DNA of 64,000 nucleotides, taken from contig NZ_AAXY01000021.1 in NCBI RefSeq assembly GCF_000169375.1, positions 1 through 64,000 on the forward strand. The letters are read 5' to 3'. The position numbers and the translations under genes are program-made. The notes under the pieces were generated by a model, which saw only the letters and a list, made by a program, of their open reading frames with translations, was not told the origin of the DNA and ran no database searches. The first letter of the stretch is position 1; each line of letters begins with the position of its first letter. Shown here in pieces: positions 17,678 through 26,081 of the stretch. The stretch comes from Marinobacter sp. ELB17. Lineage in GTDB: Bacteria > Pseudomonadota > Gammaproteobacteria > Pseudomonadales > Oleiphilaceae.

Positions 17678-17708
17678 CGGCATCCTGACCGCAGATCCCC
17701 TAGCAGCC

Positions 17709-18845
17709 CTACTCCGCTAACCCGGTGTTTTTCTTGTATCGGTGTACTGGCAATGTCATTAAAAACGGTTCGAGTTCAGTCAAACCCCTTCGCTTTCGCT
17801 TTGGTGCATTGGCCGGCGCCATGGAGTAGGTCGGCTCCTTCCGGTAATAATCAGCCGGCGCTGCCTCGTAAAACACTGGCAAGCGGCTTTTGAAATCCAA
17901 ATAAGGCTTACTGGGCTCATTCTCTTGCGCTTTCGCACCCGCAATTCCGCTCAATTTGATTGATATCCTCAAATCATTGCTCTGGCCCTTTTTCAAGCAA
18001 AAATCAGGGTCAGTCACCCCAGCCACCGTTTCAAAGTCATACCGAGACTCGGGGTGATCGTACTTACGCTCCAACATATCCAGCAACTTCACACGGTCAA
18101 TGCGCACGGACGAAGGCGAATCAATCCAGCGCCAACGGATGCTGTACGGTAGCTCATCCACTATGGGGATTGTTCTCACAAGCTGGCGGATATTCAGCTT
18201 TGAATGCAGTAAATGGCGCACCAATGATCCTGCTGCTTTTCGACTTAGGTTCACCGGTGCGTTCTCGCTCAACATTCCCAATATGTCGTGCATATCTCCC
18301 CGTGTATTGCTCAATGGGTCGAGTGCATCCCGGAGCGTTACCAGCAAGTCACTAAACTCGTGTTTGAGCCGATTTAGTTCATGCAATGCTTTTAATGTAT
18401 GCGGTGAAGCGCTCACAGCGCCGATATACGCAACCGTTTCCTTCTGATCTTGATCCTTACGGTAATACCAATTCAAAAGCGCCTCTATCGCATGGAGACG
18501 CGCTTCATCGGCGATTTCGCATTTAGGCGATTCCATTGTGGCCGGATGGCCATTCTGCCCATCCGACAACAAACGAGCGCGCGCAACGTGCGCTTGCTCT
18601 CTTAACGCACTAAATACCGAAGACAGGTTGCCCAATATTTGCTCGCAGTACGCTTTACGATCCTCTTTGCACAGATCGTTCGGGCTCATGCCGTCCATGG
18701 GCATCTGCAGCGGGGTCTCCCATGCCTTGGGTATTAGACAATGGGTTGGATCATGCGCTTCGTTGTCGTCGTTCAAAATTGGCTCAGCATTTAAGGCTGC
18801 GCCAGCCAACTTCAATTCTGACTGCATTCGCGGAGCGTTAGCCAT
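17709..18845 (-). CDS. Hypothetical protein, second gene of a two-gene operon
   Basis: The start is taken at the ATG at 18845, which overlaps the stop of the upstream gene by 8 bp, giving 378 residues; the frame stays open to 18902. The N-terminal half is helical (ALREQAHVARARLLSDGQNG, ALHELNRLKHEFSDLLVTLR). The C-terminal part is basic (AEYR-type patches, APKRKRRGLTELEPFLM). No family was recognised. Tight coupling to the HTH-rich protein upstream suggests that they work together, perhaps in DNA binding or replication control, but this is inference. Confidence 0.6.
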   Translation of the reverse strand: MANAPRMQSELKLAGAALNAEPILNDDNEAHDPTHCLIPKAWETPLQMPMDGMSPNDLCKEDRKAYCEQILGNLSSVFSALREQAHVARARLLSDGQNGHPATMESPKCEIADEARLHAIEALLNWYYRKDQDQKETVAYIGAVSASPHTLKALHELNRLKHEFSDLLVTLRDALDPLSNTRGDMHDILGMLSENAPVNLSRKAAGSLVRHLLHSKLNIRQLVRTIPIVDELPYSIRWRWIDSPSSVRIDRVKLLDMLERKYDHPESRYDFETVAGVTDPDFCLKKGQSNDLRISIKLSGIAGAKAQENEPSKPYLDFKSRLPVFYEAAPADYYRKEPTYSMAPANAPKRKRRGLTELEPFLMTLPVHRYKKNTGLAE

Positions 18846-20223
18846 TCCATCTTCCCTCTTCCCAAAAAGTTTTAACGTCCAGCCCGCGGGCTCGGACTTC
18901 ATCTTCTACACATTCGCGGATCTGCCAGTAAATTTGTGGCTCATGCGGAAGCTCGCGAGCGAATATGGACGCCAGGCGCCGGGCAAAGTGCGGGCAGCTG
19001 TGTGTTTCGGCGGCGAAGTTGTAACTAGATAGCTTGGTAGAGCCGAACAGTGGCGAAAGCTGAGATTGCTTAAACGCCGGATCAATACCCATTATTTTTT
19101 GCAGTAGCCACGTGCCAGACGGTGGCTGTTCAAGAAAATAGTTCAGATCGTTCAAGTTACTCATGAAGTAACGCAATAAAATCGATGTTGGCGCTTCAAT
19201 GCGGATCTTCCCGCGGCTCCGGTACCGGTAAACCGCTTTTACCTGAACACCAAGCACCCAAAACATTTCGGATGAAGTGATGCCAGCCTGCAAACGGAAT
19301 GTTGCAAAGGCATCGTTACGCGCACCCGTAATAGGCCTTGAACCCGGGTCTTTGTGCAGGTATTCCTCGTCGGTCACCGGGCTTTTATTCAACCAGTTGC
19401 CTTGTACGAAAACTTCCTCCGGGTCCAGGTTTCTTGACAAGGCTTCACGGCGGCACACAGACAGGTATTCCTGGTTGAACCATTCTTCCCACTTTTCATG
19501 CACCTCTGCCCAGAAGGCCTGTAGTAATGGCTCGTTCATCCATCCTGTAAGCGAATCCCTTTCTCGCAGGATCGTCCAATCTTGCGTGATTGACTCATAC
19601 AATGGGTTTTTCCGATCTGCCGAGAACATATGGTTTGCCGCGTAGCGCTTGAAGCAATCGCGAAATATGTCAGCAAAACGACTCATAATTACCATTTGTA
19701 GCCGAATTACGGTCAAAGAGGTCTCGCCAGACGTACTTAGATCTCCGGGGAGCATTTTGTACGATGAAATAGCGGCCCGCCCAAAAACAGGTGCAAACCC
19801 CTTTTTCTGGACCGGCTGATCGCGCCCCGCTGTGAAAGCGCTGCGTACAGGCCCGGAGCCAGGTAAAAAAGGCGCAATGATGTCCCACACCTCCGTGTTC
19901 GATGGCCGTTTAACCAGACGCGCATATTTTGGGTGCCGCATCAGCAGTCGAATCAGAATGGCCTGGTGTGGGTGTACCATAGGGATATCGTGCCTGGCCT
20001 TGCCTTCCCGCGGCGTGTTCGCAGCGCGATACGACGTCTTTGCATGCCTGAAGTGACTGATCCGGTTCGGCGGTATGTGCAGCGCCATTGCAAGGTCTAA
20101 GTCGCGAAGCTCGCTTTCTCCCCATTCAGCAGCCATCAAGTTGGCTAACTCGGCCAGGTGTCGTCCTTCAATGGGAGTTTCTGGGCAAAGGCTGGAGGTA
20201 AAATTAGCTGTCATAATATCCAT
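18838..20223 (-). CDS. Putative DNA-binding protein with duplicated HTH-like units
   Basis: This 461-residue protein appears to be a tandem duplication. The first unit has an HTH-like stretch at about residues 40-60 (LDLAMALHIPPNRISHFRHA), then VFGRAAISSYKMLPGD and VIRLQMVIMSRFADIF. The second has RLQAGITSSEMFWVLGVQVK plus AVYRYRSRGKIRIE (about residues 305-340), then LFGSTKLSSYNFAAET and FARRLASIFARE. Each unit pairs an Xre-like fold with a conserved FG...SSY segment. Two start codons (20223 and 20214) are possible and neither has a strong ribosome binding site. It may be a regulator of the plasmid; nothing identical is known to me. Confidence 0.6.
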   Translation of the reverse strand: MDIMTANFTSSLCPETPIEGRHLAELANLMAAEWGESELRDLDLAMALHIPPNRISHFRHAKTSYRAANTPREGKARHDIPMVHPHQAILIRLLMRHPKYARLVKRPSNTEVWDIIAPFLPGSGPVRSAFTAGRDQPVQKKGFAPVFGRAAISSYKMLPGDLSTSGETSLTVIRLQMVIMSRFADIFRDCFKRYAANHMFSADRKNPLYESITQDWTILRERDSLTGWMNEPLLQAFWAEVHEKWEEWFNQEYLSVCRREALSRNLDPEEVFVQGNWLNKSPVTDEEYLHKDPGSRPITGARNDAFATFRLQAGITSSEMFWVLGVQVKAVYRYRSRGKIRIEAPTSILLRYFMSNLNDLNYFLEQPPSGTWLLQKIMGIDPAFKQSQLSPLFGSTKLSSYNFAAETHSCPHFARRLASIFARELPHEPQIYWQIRECVEDEVRARGLDVKTFWEEGRWNG

Positions 20224-20472
20224 CTATTTCGGTTTAACGATGCCATTAAGGTTAGCATAATTCAGATATTCATTATCGTATCGGCTATTGTTTGAATGAA
20301 CTTTTGCTGGTTTTTTATCTCAAAGATAGTGTCTATATGACTTTTTCTTAATTTTTCTTAGACAAATTTGACGCAGCTCATTACTATACTGTTTATAAGG
20401 TTATTCGTTTCGCCTGCAGGCTTCCTGCTTGGGCGTATTTTCTGCGTGTCGCAGTGGTTATGAGGGTATTCT

Positions 20473-21066
20473 GTGTCGAGTATTGGGGCAAAAAGTTTCT
20501 TCTTTTTCGAAGGCAAAAACCCTCCGAAACAACTTACCTTGTCTAATCCAAACTACTTCCAGCATGCCAATTTACGTCTTCCGCGCAAGGGAATTACCTT
20601 CCTTTATGGGAACCGAGGCCCTGGCAATCTCATAGGTGCCGCGGTGCGCCATGCCAACGATAAGGGTCTTGGTATTGGGTTGGTCGAGGTTAGGGTCAAC
20701 GTGGGCGAGTGGAGCCCGGATAAGGCCAGGTTGGAAGCGTTTTCACGTTGCCATGTTCTTAATTTGCCGGCGCGAGCCTCAAAAGAAGTCATGGACGATG
20801 TAAACAAAAAATGGAATACCTGGCTGTCGCTTGATGGGGCCCCGGTTGAGAAGTTCCCAAGGCAACCGTCACTGCGGATGGACTTACTCGACAAGTTGGT
20901 TGAGCAGGAGCCTTATTGTGAGCTGAACGCCATCGTTTTTGATGCCATGACGATCTTTGGATTGGCTCGTTTTGTTACCGTCTATAACATGGACGCGATT
21001 GACTATGATTCTATGGTGGTTATGCCGCGGGATCTGACCAAAGTGAGCTTCACTGTTCCAGGCTGA
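20473..21066 (+). CDS. Putative degenerate P-loop (RecA/SulA-like) protein
   Basis: This 197-residue product starts at a GTG preceded by GAGGGT with good spacing. GITFLYGNRGPGNLIGAAVR sits where a Walker A loop would be but lacks the Lys-Ser/Thr; LNAIVFDAMTIFGLARF resembles a Walker B strand. A RecA/SulA-like core without ATP binding is therefore plausible, as in SulA and ImuA-type proteins. The C-terminus is acidic. It is monocistronic and followed by an intrinsic terminator at 21087-21106. No closer identification is possible from reading. Confidence 0.6.
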   Translation: MSSIGAKSFFFFEGKNPPKQLTLSNPNYFQHANLRLPRKGITFLYGNRGPGNLIGAAVRHANDKGLGIGLVEVRVNVGEWSPDKARLEAFSRCHVLNLPARASKEVMDDVNKKWNTWLSLDGAPVEKFPRQPSLRMDLLDKLVEQEPYCELNAIVFDAMTIFGLARFVTVYNMDAIDYDSMVVMPRDLTKVSFTVPG

Positions 21067-21086
21067 CTAGCAGCTTAATGGGAATC

Positions 21087-21106
21087 ACCCAGCACAATTG
21101 CTGGGT
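21087..21106 (+). terminator. Intrinsic terminator
   Basis: ACCCAGCA-CAAT-TGCTGGGT is a perfect 8-bp stem with a 4-base loop, followed by ATATATTTT. It lies 21 bp after the 20473 gene. Confidence 0.75.
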
Positions 21107-21186
21107 ATATATTTTGGCTCAACTGCGGTTAACATCCACAAAACCCTGACCTCAATTGACCGACGGGTTTAAAATCGCTTTGAGCA

Positions 21187-21741
21187 TTATTGTTTAAGGC
21201 ACGTAGAGAAATTACGATCACCACCACCTGCCTCAAAGTATCCTAAGTCAGACCGGCTAAAACCTGCTGGGCAACCGTACCGGGGATTATTGCCTTGACA
21301 TGGCGTGTAAGCTCTAATTCTGTTTCCTGTCTTCATGTATATGCCGCATTGAGTACCGGCAGGGCATTGAATCCCAAGACGTTGTGCCGGCGTCGGCAAG
21401 TCTGCTCTCTAATTGACTAAGCTTTAATCATACACTCTTTTCATGGCGTCAAGATTTTCTTGCGCAACACGCTCGGCGTCCTTTGCATGTACATTAATGA
21501 CGTCACTAACTCCTCCTGCGATGTCGTTAACAGACGATATGCCTGGGCTAGCACGCATCGTTATAGGTTTAACTTCCGCGATACCGTGATAAAAACCAAG
21601 TTCTTCACGTTTATCCAAACTGTCAGCTTCAGTAGTGAATTCGCTGCTCCCAAAAACATTACCAGCAATGACCGATAAAGCGCTCGCAAAGCTTATGGCG
21701 GCTATGAATTTTATTGGCTGAAAATGAAAGATCATACTCAC
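21187..21741 (-). pseudogene. FSTEAD-family exported protein, frameshifted
   Basis: From an ATG at 21741 the gene has a signal-peptide-like N-terminus, then SSEFTTEADSLDKREELGFY and the helical repeat ERVAQENLDAMKRV, where a stop appears at about 21427. The expected continuation LKLSQLESRLADAG follows in another frame, and the Cys-rich C-terminus (RLGIQCPAGTQCGIYMKTGN ... NFSTCLKQ) returns to the first frame and ends at 21187. Two compensating indels between about 21427 and 21385 therefore split one gene of about 184 residues. Comparison with the intact paralogue at 21766-22458 shows the missing order. The two halves could in principle be expressed separately. Confidence 0.6.
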
Positions 21742-21765
21742 GTCCTTTTTTGGGTGCTACTCTAT

Positions 21766-22458
21766 TTAACATTCACGACGTTGACTAGTCTTGTTGGAAT
21801 AGCCCGCACGGTATAAAAGCCAACCGGTATCTTGGCGATTATAATTCACCTTACGTTCCATCACTATACGACTACTTATTTCACGACGATCTACTTCTTT
21901 GCCGTCTGTAGTAAGGACTCGAAAGGTCTTTTTTGTATGAAATTTGCAAATACTCCCAGTATCAGTACGGTACTCACAATTTCGATTGTCCTTGCCCCAG
22001 CAATGTCTATATGTTGTCACTGACCCCATTTGCTTGCTTGCAAACATATCTACATAATTGCTGTTAACAATAATGTCTTTGGTCTCAACACTACCACCGG
22101 CTGGTTCACCGGCTCCTGCGAGCCTCTTCTCAAGTGCGGACATTTTTATCTGCATACGCTGCTCCATCGCCCAAGCCTCGTCACGCGCCTGTTCTGCCTC
22201 TTCATTGATGACCTGAACCGCAGATTGCGCGGCATCGTCCAGTGATGAGTTGCTTGCGGGGCCGTTGCCTTGGGAGTAACCCGCCATAATGGGCGTCTCA
22301 GCCGCTACTCCTGTATAGAAATCAATCTTGTTTCGGGAGCTAAGTTCGTCTGCTTCAGTTGAAAACTTTGATGAGGCATAAGCACCCTGAGCGCCTGCGA
22401 CGACCATTAGAGCAATACTTATAAATTTTACTGAATTCTTTGCCACGGCTAACTTCAT
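21766..22458 (-). CDS. FSTEAD-family exported protein (intact)
   Basis: This 230-residue protein has a signal peptide (hydrophobic core at residues 10-28 ending near GAYA), then the family hallmark SKFSTEADELSSRNKIDFYT, a helical linker (AVQVINEEAEQARDEAWAME, KMSALEKRLAGAG) and a unique C-terminal domain with four Cys (HCWGKDNRNCEYRTDTGSIC and a final Cys). The layout suggests a secreted or periplasmic protein whose coiled stalk presents a disulfide-bonded head. Function unknown. It lies in a leftward array of four paralogues with different heads, next to the pilus genes. Confidence 0.68.
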   Translation of the reverse strand: MKLAVAKNSVKFISIALMVVAGAQGAYASSKFSTEADELSSRNKIDFYTGVAAETPIMAGYSQGNGPASNSSLDDAAQSAVQVINEEAEQARDEAWAMEQRMQIKMSALEKRLAGAGEPAGGSVETKDIIVNSNYVDMFASKQMGSVTTYRHCWGKDNRNCEYRTDTGSICKFHTKKTFRVLTTDGKEVDRREISSRIVMERKVNYNRQDTGWLLYRAGYSNKTSQRREC

Positions 22459-22498
22459 TGGTGCTTTCCTTTATTAAAATTTAGGGAATTCTTTGTGT

Positions 22499-23087
22499 TT
22501 AGCAGCCAGAAAACTGGGGCCCACTTGCTCTATTTATCCTTCCTAGTCGCTGAAATGTTTTGCCCGTTACGTGCCCATCCAGACGCGTTGCTGTTTCCCT
22601 ACATGCATAGGTATATTGAGGGTTTCCTCGCCGATCGCAACCGCCTTTAAAGTGATATTTTATACACTGGTAAGGACCCAACTCGGTGGTGTAACCCATC
22701 CTAGTGGTTTCCGATACTGTGCCTGCGCCCGACGTTGGTGCGCTGGCGAGCCTGCGCTCTAAGGCGCTAATCTTTAGATTTGTCGCTCTTTTCATAGCGT
22801 CAAGATTTTGTTGCGCAACACGTTCGACATCCTCTGCCTTTTCATTGATGACACTACTTGCGGTTTGTGCAGCGTCGAGAACCGACGATTACCCTACGCC
22901 TGCGTTAGCACCCATCGTTATGGGTTCACCGGTCGCGATACCGTGATAAAAACCAAGTTTTTCACGATTACCCAGGTTGTCGGCTTCGGTGGTAAATTTC
23001 GAGTCGGCATAGGCAGACCCCCCCCAACTAAGCGTCAATGCGGACGTAAAGCCCACAAGAACAGCAAATATTTTTATATCCAGCCAT
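22499..23087 (-). pseudogene. FSTEAD-family exported protein, frameshift plus stop
   Basis: An ATG at 23087 has AAGAGAG upstream but runs out of frame after an A5 run near 23070. One A fewer would give a signal peptide (IFAVLVGFTSALTLSWGGSA) followed by DSKFTTEADNLGNREKLGFY, the family motif. The frame then meets a TAA at about 22887 just before SSVLDAAQTASSVINEKAED and VAQQNLDAMKRATNLKISAL. The C-terminal head (CIKYHFKGGCDRRGNPQYTY ... FSGC) is intact. So the copy has two lesions. The ATG at 22795 could still produce a 98-residue fragment without export signal. Confidence 0.65.
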
Positions 23088-23168
23088 AAGTATTCTCTCT
23101 TCAGAAAGCAAGCAGTTTTATTTAGAAGACGGTTTTCGAGTTTCTAGCCTTCAGTTTTCGCCAGTGCC

Positions 23169-23513
23169 CTACTGCAGCGATGAGGGATTCAGACTTTTTG
23201 TGTCAGAACTTTCTTTTTTCAGCACTTCTTTCAGTGCGTTGTCATCTTTTACAGCTGATGGTTTGCTAGGAGACTCCGCTGACTGGGCTGCATCCGGCGC
23301 CAGCGTTGTGCTAAACGATTTTTCCAGAGCATTTACCTTATAAGGCTCAGCCGCACCAACAGTGTTAAAGAGCTGCCCCCTGTCTCGCTTGTCGAGGGAG
23401 TCCGCTTCCGTCGAAAAACTTGACGTAGCATTGGCAGCTCCAACAACTGAACAGAAAATAAATGCCAACCTGCAGCTAGTGGCCAGGTATATGGTATTAA
23501 TCATGGGTTTCAT
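23169..23513 (-). CDS. FSTEAD-family exported protein, short form
   Basis: This 114-residue protein has a signal peptide (LAFIFCSVVGAANA) and the family motif SSFSTEADSLDKRDRG, then a short linker with APDAAQSAESPS and a Lys/Ser-rich tail. It lacks the Cys-containing head of its paralogues, so it is either a naturally short member or a truncated copy. It is the promoter-proximal member of the leftward array. Confidence 0.55.
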   Translation of the reverse strand: MKPMINTIYLATSCRLAFIFCSVVGAANATSSFSTEADSLDKRDRGQLFNTVGAAEPYKVNALEKSFSTTLAPDAAQSAESPSKPSAVKDDNALKEVLKKESSDTKSLNPSSLQ

Positions 23514-23683
23514 CGTTTATTTCCGCTTAGATCCACCGTTATAACTTCGCATGATGTATCTTTATCCATAATAAGGATCAAGTCAATTTTTATGACGCGT
23601 AACCAAGCTCTACAGGCTCTCTGTGGCCAGATAATGCCGGAAATTGAACCTCAAACACCTCCAATTATGCGTGGAACCTTCAA

Positions 23684-26026
23684 ATGAGCAGCACTCAACC
23701 TCTTGGTCGCACGGCCACGCAGGGATATCTGAACCTTCTAATCTTCTTTGTTGCCGGGTTTGCCGCGCTTTCCTATCAGATTGTTAGCTATAAACTGATA
23801 TCAATATCCGGGCTCAGCGATGCAACCTCGGTAGCCACCAGCCTGACCGCATTTGTCGCGCTTTCGGCCGCTGGAGCTCTGCTTTCGACCCGAATTTCTC
23901 CTGCTCTGACCGGGCCGCTGGAAATATTGCTAGGGGTTTACGGGCTGATTGTGTTTGGCGGGCTGAAATACTTTGGTATTGAGTCCGTATTTATGATCTC
24001 AGGAACGATGAGCGCTTCAGTAAAAATGATCCTTTTTGTCATTGTTGTTGCCCCAATAGCCGTTCTAACTGGAGCGCTAATACCGTTGCACCAGCATCGA
24101 ACGACCGATACGGTAAATCGTTCGGGGTTCTCTGCTTTCAAGCCGGTCTACATACTGTTTCACGTTGGTGGCGCGATATCCTTAATGCTCATTGAGGGCT
24201 ACGGCTTCCCATTATCTGGATGGCCATTTGTAGGATGCTTAATAGCTGCAGTGTCATTGGTGAATGGTTTCACGGTGATGCTGTACCGGGCATCATCATT
24301 GAGTCCATGCTATCGATCCAATACAGTGCAAGCACACTCTTACTCCCTATTCTTTGGATTACTCTGTCTTTCTATTGTTACAGGTTATTTTGGAATATCT
24401 AGTTATAAAGCGTTTGATTATTTAGTTGGTCCAAACATTCGTAATTACTCGACGATCACGGCATTTATATTCCTGGGACTAAGCTTATCTGCCGTTTTGG
24501 CAGGAAGGCTGCAACTTTCATTTAGGATGATTGCTGGTCTAACTGGGATAGGAATCCTCTTGCTGTATGTCGGAATTTATTTTCTGAACATTCTGATTCC
24601 ACTATTTATGGATACGGGGTTCAGTTCATGGATACTATACTTCGCTGTTGCGGCGATACTGATAATTCCCTCTTACGCACTTATTGGCGTCTCTATACCG
24701 TCCGCGATCCGTTTAGGTGTAAAAACTGAACACGCTTTTTTTGTAATCTCCATAGGAAACGCCATTGGCTATTGGGCGTTTATTTTTCTTGGGCAATACA
24801 ATGTAGATGCTCTAATTCTCTTCGTAGTTTCTATTTCTCTAATTAGTTTTAGCTCAAAAAGACTTGTGCTTTTGTCAATTCCAGCAATTGTTATCGCGTC
24901 CGTACCAATCGTCCTTGATCAGTATTTTGCTACCCATCACATTATTCTTGCAAATAGAGTCATCAGCGACTTTAAGGTTCTTGAGCGAAATGTTTATCGG
25001 CTGCAACCAGGAACGAACGTCCTTGAAGACGATTATATGAGATATGAATTTAAGGTAATAGAGTCATGGAGCAGTTATGGCTGGACCACTGACCATGTAC
25101 GATTGAATGGGTGGCAGGATGATGATCTCATATTTACCGATGATTACTTAGTGATCGATGGATTTGTGAGCCTTGAAATGAGTGACCCTAAAAGAACTAT
25201 GTATGCCGAAGCTGCAGCAGCCGCAATACCTTCTCTATTTGCAGCATCCAAAAGAAAGGCTTTAGTTCTTGGCGGTGGAACGGGCGTGAGCGCATCACTC
25301 GTTGCTGACTCTTTCGATGACGTAACACTCGTCGATATCAGTCCTGACACTAACAGTCAGCTTTCCTACTTTGAGCCTCTGAATGGTGGAGTGGGAGATA
25401 AGGTCAGCATTGTAAAAAGGGATGCGCTGTCCTATTTATCCGAGGGCAGTCAAAGCAATGCTGAATATAACTTAATATTTTCGACGGTCACTGGTGCGGG
25501 CTACCAGTCCTCAGCGATGCTCTACACCAAAGAATTTTTTCAGGTTGCAAAGAAGTCGCTGTCAGACGATGGAATATTTGCGTTTTGGATGGATGATCGA
25601 TTTAACCAAAAAGATGGTGCCCCTCAAATACTATCCGCGATGCTATCTGAATTTGAGTACGTCAAGCGCATTGTCGTACACCCCAAGTCTCCATGGGATG
25701 AGTCAGAGCCCGACTCAAACTCTGATTTGGCCTACCAGGTGGTGATAGCTTCCAAGCAACCACTTGAACTACACCGCGAGTCGTCCCAAACAATAGTTGA
25801 TTTTCTATCTACTAATTACAATGCCGTACATCCTTTTTCTGACAACAGCCGTTACGCCAACGCCGATGAGATAATCGATGAGCGGCGCCTTATTGAACCT
25901 GGGTTTGGGGTTGGTACTGCAAGTCCGGCAAACATGGATCAGCTAAGTTTTGCGTACCATTACTATATGCACTATGAGCGAATGAACAAAATAATCTTGG
26001 ATTTCCGCCGCAAGAATGGTAGCTGA
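23684..26026 (+). CDS. Membrane protein with spermidine-synthase-like methyltransferase-fold domain
   Basis: This 780-residue fusion has an N-terminal half (residues 1 to about 420) with roughly a dozen hydrophobic spans (LLIFFVAGFAALSYQIVSYK; MILFVIVVAPIAVLTGALIP). The soluble C-terminal domain contains LVLGGGTGVSASLVA at about residues 526-540, VTLVDISPD (acidic end of strand 2), VKRDALSYL and YNLIFS, the Rossmann motifs of the spermidine synthase/SAM-binding fold. Such membrane-fused aminopropyltransferase-like proteins are known in bacteria but substrates are mostly unknown. It is divergent from the FSTEAD array and convergent with the subtilase gene that follows the pil operon. Role on a plasmid is not clear. 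Confidence 0.75.
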   Translation: MSSTQPLGRTATQGYLNLLIFFVAGFAALSYQIVSYKLISISGLSDATSVATSLTAFVALSAAGALLSTRISPALTGPLEILLGVYGLIVFGGLKYFGIESVFMISGTMSASVKMILFVIVVAPIAVLTGALIPLHQHRTTDTVNRSGFSAFKPVYILFHVGGAISLMLIEGYGFPLSGWPFVGCLIAAVSLVNGFTVMLYRASSLSPCYRSNTVQAHSYSLFFGLLCLSIVTGYFGISSYKAFDYLVGPNIRNYSTITAFIFLGLSLSAVLAGRLQLSFRMIAGLTGIGILLLYVGIYFLNILIPLFMDTGFSSWILYFAVAAILIIPSYALIGVSIPSAIRLGVKTEHAFFVISIGNAIGYWAFIFLGQYNVDALILFVVSISLISFSSKRLVLLSIPAIVIASVPIVLDQYFATHHIILANRVISDFKVLERNVYRLQPGTNVLEDDYMRYEFKVIESWSSYGWTTDHVRLNGWQDDDLIFTDDYLVIDGFVSLEMSDPKRTMYAEAAAAAIPSLFAASKRKALVLGGGTGVSASLVADSFDDVTLVDISPDTNSQLSYFEPLNGGVGDKVSIVKRDALSYLSEGSQSNAEYNLIFSTVTGAGYQSSAMLYTKEFFQVAKKSLSDDGIFAFWMDDRFNQKDGAPQILSAMLSEFEYVKRIVVHPKSPWDESEPDSNSDLAYQVVIASKQPLELHRESSQTIVDFLSTNYNAVHPFSDNSRYANADEIIDERRLIEPGFGVGTASPANMDQLSFAYHYYMHYERMNKIILDFRRKNGS

Positions 26027-26031
26027 AATAC

Positions 26032-26054
26032 AAAAAAACGCCCAAAAATGGGCG
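26032..26054 (-). terminator. Intrinsic terminator after the subtilase gene
   Basis: Read leftwards, CGCCCA-TTTT-TGGGCG forms a 6-bp stem followed by a run of seven T. It ends transcription of the leftward subtilase gene and may also slow the convergent + strand gene. Confidence 0.8.
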
Positions 26055-26081
26055 CTTAGTGTTTGCACTTTCTACTGTGGG

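Noticed and set aside
18538..19032. + strand frame opposite the HTH operon
   Set aside because: Antisense to two coupled coding sequences; no ribosome binding site.
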